Shown in pieces: positions 55,438 to 60,000 of a stretch of 60,000 nucleotides of DNA. Numbering within the stretch: position 1 is the stretch's first letter; each line of letters opens with the position of its first letter. Origin of the DNA: Planctomycetales bacterium (lineage in GTDB: Bacteria > Planctomycetota > Planctomycetia > Planctomycetales > Planctomycetaceae); assembly GCA_026400835.1 (NCBI GenBank), contig JAPLOA010000064.1, positions 1 through 60,000 on the forward strand, in the 5' to 3' direction. The position numbers and the translations under genes were made by a program. The notes below the pieces were generated by a model. The model had not been told where the DNA came from. It ran no database searches and was given only the letters and a program-made list of their open reading frames with translations.

Positions 55438-56495
55438 GAAAAAAGCGCTCCGGTCATCGAGTGAAAAACCAGATGGGAATACTCTAAACGTGCTTCGTTG
55501 CCTACCCACACGATGCCAACCAGCTTGCGGGGCATTACGGAGTCCTTCCGCAGAAGCACATCATCGGACCCTCTCCGTAAATCCGACCCCCGAGTGCGTA
55601 GAAAAAATACCCGGGAAAAAACACGTTTTAGCGGGGGGATAGTCTACGCAGGGACCAAGGCGACTTCCAAACGTTAAGAGGTTTTCACATCAATGAATGC
55701 CCAAAGTACCACCAAAGCAACGATCAGGAAGGATGAGATTCCTTTTGCAGACAAAATCCAGACCTTGCAGGCCGTGGTACCTAAAAATCCGAAGCAGAAA
55801 CGAAAACAGCACTGTCCACTCACGCAGACAATGCTGTTTTCAAGGATTCGCTCGCCAAAGAAAAGGATTCAGGAGAACAGACTGATCATCTCCATATGAA
55901 AATCGCGAGCATTGTCCGGACCCCCCGGACATAGGATAGAAACCGCCCGAATTGCCTAAAAAAGGCCAGCCGAGCGAAAGAACCCAGATAGGAAACGAGT
56001 GAAATTGCAACAAGGTCAACCGGCATGACCAGTTGGAATTGCTAAACGATGAGCAACCACTGAACAGCAATCACCGTTCCGCCACCAGCGTTTTTAGCCA
56101 AGACCGCATCCGCCACTGTTCATACGACCAACCTCACCATGGATATTAGCCGCCTTTCTGATGATGCCAAGTGCAGAATGTAAGAATCCGCAGCATCCTG
56201 ACAGGCGCCCAACTGAGTCAAGAAGTTGTCTCAGGATGCACCGGACCTGCCGCGTTTTGCCTCACGCGGGTTTAAAGGGGCGCCGGCGGAACTGGTCTCA
56301 ACAGGAACTGACCAAATGCTTAGACTCCCTGGGCTCCTGGCGAACCGCCAGAGTATTCCCAAAGAAGACGATCCCCTCTTTCGATGGCTTAGCCGCTCAT
56401 AAACCCCGGCAGAAAACCGAATTACTGCTGAAGGCTGAAGTCTCGCAAAGAGACATAATTGTCACCGTTTTCGCATTTCCGAGGCGTGGAGACGC
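55438..56495. other. 1-kb region without a convincing gene
   Basis: Only short, compositionally odd open frames occur. One at 55693-55899 (Lys/Gln/Arg-rich, starting MNAQSTTKATIRKD, with AAGAGG upstream) could be a small protein, but I cannot support it. Another at 56161-56499 just overlaps the next start (ATGA). Some short A/C-rich motifs recur. It may hold regulatory sequence or a decayed gene. Confidence 0.4.
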
Positions 56496-57245
56496 ATGAA
56501 GATTCGCTCTCGATGGCTAAATCTGGTTCTGTCGTGGACAGCCACAGTTTGTCTTCGACTGCTGTTTCTACTCGCACGCGTGGAACACCACTGCGTTGCG
56601 CCAGAAGGAACCCCGTACGTCAAGCCCCAGGGAAAGCAGCGGTTTACTTTCAGCATGTGGCACGATCACATTGTGCTCGCGGCTTTTTCATTAAAGACAC
56701 ACAGCCTGGCCGGCCTTATCAGCCAACATCGTGACGGTGGTTACCTTGCGGACTCAGTCATGATGGCAGGGATTCGTCCGGTTCGCGGAAGTACCAGTCG
56801 AGGAGGACTCGAGGCGGTTCGCGAGATTCTGAGCCTTCCGGAACTGCATCTGGCGATGACACCTGACGGGCCGAGAGGACCAAGACGCCAGATGAAAGAA
56901 GGAATTATTTACATTTCATCTCGCTCAGGACGTCCTGCTGTCCCCTGCGCGTTACTCGCCGATCGATTCTGGTCTGTGGGCGGTGGCTGGACGGATATGA
57001 TTATCCCTAAACCATTCTCCCGAGTCGTACTGATCGCCGGAACGCCACTTGTTGTTCCCGAAGAAACACCACGTGAAGATCTTGCCGCATGGGCCGATTT
57101 GTTGCAGTCCGAAATGTCTCGACTCGAATCAGTTGGCCAACAGATTCTGTCAGGAGATCGCTCAGCGGTAAACACGATTGATCGAACCAATGATCCAACA
57201 TACAGACCGCAGTTTCAACAATCCGACGCCTTGAGGGCCGCCTGA
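56496..57245 (+). CDS. DUF374 acyltransferase-like protein (lysophospholipid acyltransferase superfamily)
   Basis: The 249-residue protein has an N-terminal membrane segment (LVLSWTATVCLRLLFLLA) and MWHDHIVLAAFSL. GLISQHRDGGYLADSVM and LAMTPDGPRGPRRQMKEG form the acyltransferase-like active site (H-x4-D type), and IIYISSRSGRPAVPCA follows. DUF374 proteins are small relatives of LpxL and plsC acyltransferases and likely acylate lipids at the inner membrane. The ATGA start overlaps the end of a preceding short open frame. Confidence 0.82.
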   Translation: MKIRSRWLNLVLSWTATVCLRLLFLLARVEHHCVAPEGTPYVKPQGKQRFTFSMWHDHIVLAAFSLKTHSLAGLISQHRDGGYLADSVMMAGIRPVRGSTSRGGLEAVREILSLPELHLAMTPDGPRGPRRQMKEGIIYISSRSGRPAVPCALLADRFWSVGGGWTDMIIPKPFSRVVLIAGTPLVVPEETPREDLAAWADLLQSEMSRLESVGQQILSGDRSAVNTIDRTNDPTYRPQFQQSDALRAA

Positions 57246-57266
57246 TTCAACCCCCAGCAGCGTAAA

Positions 57267-58601
57267 TCATTTCAACGATTCACGCGCGACTCGCATAACG
57301 TTTCCTCCGATAATCTTTCGAATCTCGTCGTCCGAGTAACCGCGTTGTACCAGCCCTACAGTAAACAGCGGCCAGTTCGTCCATGCGAGACTTGTTGTCA
57401 TTTCCGGAGTCTCCGCAAAATCATCTTTTGGCCACAGTGAACGAAAAGGCTCACGCGAGCGAGAACTTTTCGGAAGCTTGCGACCTTCCAAAGAAGAATT
57501 CTGAGACGAATACGCAACGTCGGTCCCAATAGCCACAGAATCGACGCCAAACTTCTTCGTGACGTATTGAATATGATCCAGTAACGAAGAAACATCGCCT
57601 GCGCCTCGCAGGAACTTCGAGATGCAACAAATCCCGATGTATCCCCCTGAATCAACGATCGCCTGAATTACTTCGTCAGGCTTGCTCCGGATGTGGGGAT
57701 GGATCGCCGCACATGTGGAATGGCTGGCAACAACCGGTCGAGTTGAGACTTTGGCCGCTTCCAGACTCGTTTGCCACCCCGAATGAGCACAGTCCGGAAT
57801 GACACCTATGCGGTTCATTTCCGCAACCGCGTATCGCCCAAAATCACTGAGGCCAGCATTGGATGTCTCGCCACATCCATCACCAATCATGTTTCTTCGC
57901 TGGTAGGTCAGGTGCATCATGCGGATGCCAAGCTGAAAGAAGATTTTTACATACGCCAGCTCATCTTCTTTCGAATCCCATTCCTGCGTCAGCGGGATAC
58001 CATTCCCGGTCATATACAGAGCATGTCGCCCGGCAGCCTTTGCAGTCTCAATATCGCCAGGGACCGCGGCCTTGCAGACAAATTCACGCATAAGATCCGT
58101 GGCAAAGCTGAATCGAGCCAACCGCTTGATCAGTCTCAAGGGAGACTGACACTCTTGCCCTGCGTTCTGAAAAATACAGGTGACTCCTGAAGCCTGCCAG
58201 GCATCTCGGTACTCCTGCTGCTCGATTGCATCAGTGACATAACGCGTCATCGTCATGTCCTCCTGAAGATCCTCGATCTCCCGGTCTGATGCTCCTGCTT
58301 CGATCTCCGCCGCCAATAGATCTCCATTGATCGCCGCCCGCGGTGAGAATCCGTAAGAATCAAAAACGATCGACTCGGAATGCAGCCGCAGCCCTCGTTC
58401 CAACTCCGCCGCGGATGGTTTCAGGATTGAAAGAGCCACATCACGCGCATGTTGAATCTGTGGGTTCAGATTATTCGTGAGACGATCAATCGGATCTCCA
58501 TCTGAAGCACTCATTCCGGCTGCCGCCTTCACTCCGCCAGTTGTGGCTAATGAGGCCAGAGAAGCAATTGTCGATGTTTGAAGAAATGACCGCCGTTGCA
58601 T
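57267..58601 (-). CDS. M19 (membrane dipeptidase-like) protein with altered N-terminal metal motif
   Basis: The 444-residue protein starts MQRRSFLQTSTIASLASLA, a Tat-like signal. C-terminal M19 blocks are clear: GIRMMHLTYQRRNMIGDGCG, IPDCAHSGWQTSLEAAK, VVASHSTCAAIHPHIRSKPD, VAIGTDVAYSS and IIGGNVMRVARES. The two central His metal ligands are present. The usual N-terminal H-x-D metal pair is not seen where expected; the strand reads SIVFDSYGFSPRAA. So it may be an inactive or shifted-metal member, or act on another substrate. It is convergent with the DUF374 gene (22 bases between). Confidence 0.78.
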   Translation of the reverse strand: MQRRSFLQTSTIASLASLATTGGVKAAAGMSASDGDPIDRLTNNLNPQIQHARDVALSILKPSAAELERGLRLHSESIVFDSYGFSPRAAINGDLLAAEIEAGASDREIEDLQEDMTMTRYVTDAIEQQEYRDAWQASGVTCIFQNAGQECQSPLRLIKRLARFSFATDLMREFVCKAAVPGDIETAKAAGRHALYMTGNGIPLTQEWDSKEDELAYVKIFFQLGIRMMHLTYQRRNMIGDGCGETSNAGLSDFGRYAVAEMNRIGVIPDCAHSGWQTSLEAAKVSTRPVVASHSTCAAIHPHIRSKPDEVIQAIVDSGGYIGICCISKFLRGAGDVSSLLDHIQYVTKKFGVDSVAIGTDVAYSSQNSSLEGRKLPKSSRSREPFRSLWPKDDFAETPEMTTSLAWTNWPLFTVGLVQRGYSDDEIRKIIGGNVMRVARESLK

Positions 58602-58748
58602 TCAACTGCCCCTGTAAAGTACCGAATACCGCTGGACAAGGTCGCAGACACTCCGGAATTGTTGCACGTGTCTAATGGGACTGACAGGAGAACAGGCCCT
58701 GGGCGAAACAGGAATTCAGAACCCCTCAATCCTCGAAGGATCCAAAAT

Positions 58749-59507
58749 TCACTCGGCGACACGATTTCTTTCAATGCACTGTTCGACGCGCAATAAGAAT
58801 CTCTGCAGAACGTTCATGGGGATCGTGTGCGGGCCATTGAACTCGATGAACTCGACGCTGAAGCCAGCTCCAACCAACAGATCTTTTAACTCGACGGCTG
58901 GTGCAAATGGCAACACAAAATCCTGCCGGCCATGAGATTGAAGGATATCGCAGCCGGAATGTGATGCAGCAAGATTCTGCCAGTGGTTTCTGTTCAGCAA
59001 AGTCCCCGAAAACAGTGTCAACAATGCCGGTCGCAAATTTCTTGTCAGCACCAGGTTCGTACTGACCATGGCCCCCTGAGAAAACCCGCCCAGAACCACA
59101 CGAGTTTCATCCAGTCCGGAAACGGACATGGCAGCCGTTACGGTCTCAAATAGTTTTTCTTCAGCCTCTCTCATACCAGGCGGCTCAAGCAGCATCAGCT
59201 GATCGTAGTCTCGAGTTTGGTTAATTTCGGCAAGCTTCGCCATATTGATCGGCCACCATGCCCGACCACCCGCCATTCCCAGAGGAGAAAGATCGATCGG
59301 AGCTTCCGGGAACACAAAGCGACAGCACGACTGAATCAGCCGACTTGAATCGATCAGCATCGGGCCAAAATCAGCCAGATCATCTCCAGACGCTCCAAAA
59401 CCATGATTGAGAATTACCAACAACTCGGGTCTGCTGCTATCACCAAGCGCATCGATCGTTCGGCATTTCAACGAGCCCAGTTGCTGTATTGAGGAATTGA
59501 TCCGCAT
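58749..59507 (-). CDS. phospholipase/carboxylesterase (alpha/beta hydrolase_2)
   Basis: The 252-residue protein has LVILNHGFGASGDDLADFG (oxyanion), VVLGGFSQGAMVST (Ser in GFSQG), LQSHGRQDFVLPF (Asp) and FNGPHTIPMNV (His). This is the acyl-protein thioesterase/carboxylesterase group of cytoplasmic enzymes, which cut short esters. Length fits. It lies upstream of the M19 gene on the same strand, 147 bases away. Confidence 0.88.
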   Translation of the reverse strand: MRINSSIQQLGSLKCRTIDALGDSSRPELLVILNHGFGASGDDLADFGPMLIDSSRLIQSCCRFVFPEAPIDLSPLGMAGGRAWWPINMAKLAEINQTRDYDQLMLLEPPGMREAEEKLFETVTAAMSVSGLDETRVVLGGFSQGAMVSTNLVLTRNLRPALLTLFSGTLLNRNHWQNLAASHSGCDILQSHGRQDFVLPFAPAVELKDLLVGAGFSVEFIEFNGPHTIPMNVLQRFLLRVEQCIERNRVAE

Positions 59508-59650
59508 GAAGTTATTCCCATCCGGGTGAATATCGATCGATGATGACGGCGACAGCCTTCTTCCGTGCGCGGCCGCTATTCAGGTGATCCGCAAACGATA
59601 TCCCACGAACAGCCGGCCTCTATCCACACCGTGCGGAGCATAGCCTGAAG

Positions 59651-60000
59651 TTACTTCCGCTGCTTTTCCACAGCTCTAATCAGGTTCAGAATGCTTCCCG
59701 CCAGATTCTTTTTCTTCTCCTGGCTGTCCGAACCAGGCTTTACCACATCCTGGATTAAATCCGAAATGGCCGTTGGCACCCCAGAAGGCTCTGCCGTGTA
59801 ATGCGCCGGTGTCACTCTTCGCGAGATCTCACCAAGAAAATCAACCCCTTCAGGCAAACCCACGACTGGTGACGACACAGTTCCATTCACTGCCAGTAAG
59901 ATTGGCGATGAAGAAACTTTTCGCAGAAACTGCAAAAGGGGTCGCTCGTTGTCGGATGGAACCGGCAATGCCACTGACAGTTCGAGATCCACCTTTTCAT
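59651..60000 (-). CDS. C-terminal end of a large, probable AsmA-like protein (partial)
   Basis: The frame runs off the window edge and gives about 116 C-terminal residues with LELSVALPVPSDNERPLLQF and then SPILLAVNGTVSSPVVGLP. The pattern (a local strand pair, then V-x-G-T-x-x-x-P near the end) resembles the ends of AsmA/TamB-like envelope proteins, where short beta domains close the chain. The tail is charged (VEKQRK). The N-terminal bulk is outside the window, so the identification is tentative. Confidence 0.45.
   Translation of the reverse strand, partial: EKVDLELSVALPVPSDNERPLLQFLRKVSSSPILLAVNGTVSSPVVGLPEGVDFLGEISRRVTPAHYTAEPSGVPTAISDLIQDVVKPGSDSQEKKKNLAGSILNLIRAVEKQRK

Noticed and set aside
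55693-55899. Small Lys/Gln-rich open frame
   Set aside because: A plausible start and upstream AAGAGG exist, but there is no domain, repeat or neighbour to support it.
1-60000. tRNA, rRNA and CRISPR arrays
   Set aside because: No cloverleaf with a GGTTCGANTCC T-loop in any intergenic gap, no rRNA blocks, and no regularly spaced direct repeats were found.

Overview
The window looks like a contig from a planctomycete (class Planctomycetia; genus not assignable by eye). The signs are a LEPR-XLL-type N-terminus, a DUF1585 remnant, many secreted proteins with PPC, FG-GAP/ASPIC, EF-hand or TolB-like domains, Tat-type Gfo/Idh/MocA and M19 proteins, an isolated FliK-FlgD-FlgE set and a RAYT transposase with its own repeats. 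The first ~550 bases do not fit: they are AT-richer and hold the ends of two glycosyltransferase genes that stop abruptly inside a planctomycete gene on the other strand. I read this as an assembly chimera.

Layout. 1-560: foreign fragment. 560-6.6 kb: truncated secreted glycosidase-like protein, a cupredoxin-like periplasmic protein, an M28 peptidase and, convergent with a 70-bp overlap, a BatA/VWA membrane protein. 6.6-12.4 kb: an accessory patch with a fragment copy of a DCC (DUF393) gene, a LEPR-XLL protein with a damaged start, a two-lobed aspartic-protease/PDZ gene broken by one TAG, the intact DCC gene, and the small genes rhodanese-YgaP, DUF493 and YqgE/AlgH. 12.4-18.5 kb: PHP-type CehA/McbA hydrolase, CPA2 antiporter with RCK domain, zinc-ribbon/SUFU protein, phosphate-selective porin. 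18.6-25.6 kb: three large minus-strand genes for exported proteins (EF-hand + propeller, TPR + FG-GAP + ASPIC, TPR) that look like one calcium-binding export group. 25.9-34.5 kb: low-complexity membrane protein, iron-type ABC binding protein and permease with no ATPase gene beside them, MoxR-like ATPase, alternative GlmU, IlvD.

34.6-40.1 kb: a decayed hybrid histidine kinase, then FliK, FlgD and FlgE of the flagellar hook. 40.2-44.3 kb: a 1030-residue PPC protein with a long coiled coil, and a RimK-type ligase. 44.4-45.8 kb: repeat island with a RAYT framed by a near-perfect 21-bp inverted repeat that abuts a DUF1585 remnant. 45.8-49.4 kb: archaeal-type phosphoglycerate mutase and a CE15/SGNH esterase pair. 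49.8-51.8 kb: CoaD, a thioredoxin-like protein and a coiled-coil zinc-ribbon protein. 51.8-60 kb: esterase, KAS III-like enzyme, Gfo/Idh/MocA oxidoreductase, a 1-kb stretch without a convincing gene, DUF374 acyltransferase, M19-like protein with an altered metal motif, carboxylesterase, and the C-terminus of a probable AsmA-like protein.

No tRNA, rRNA or CRISPR array was seen. No single locus is clearly a new system. The best candidates are the calcium-binding export group, the RAYT unit and the group of damaged genes between 6.6 and 10.2 kb.
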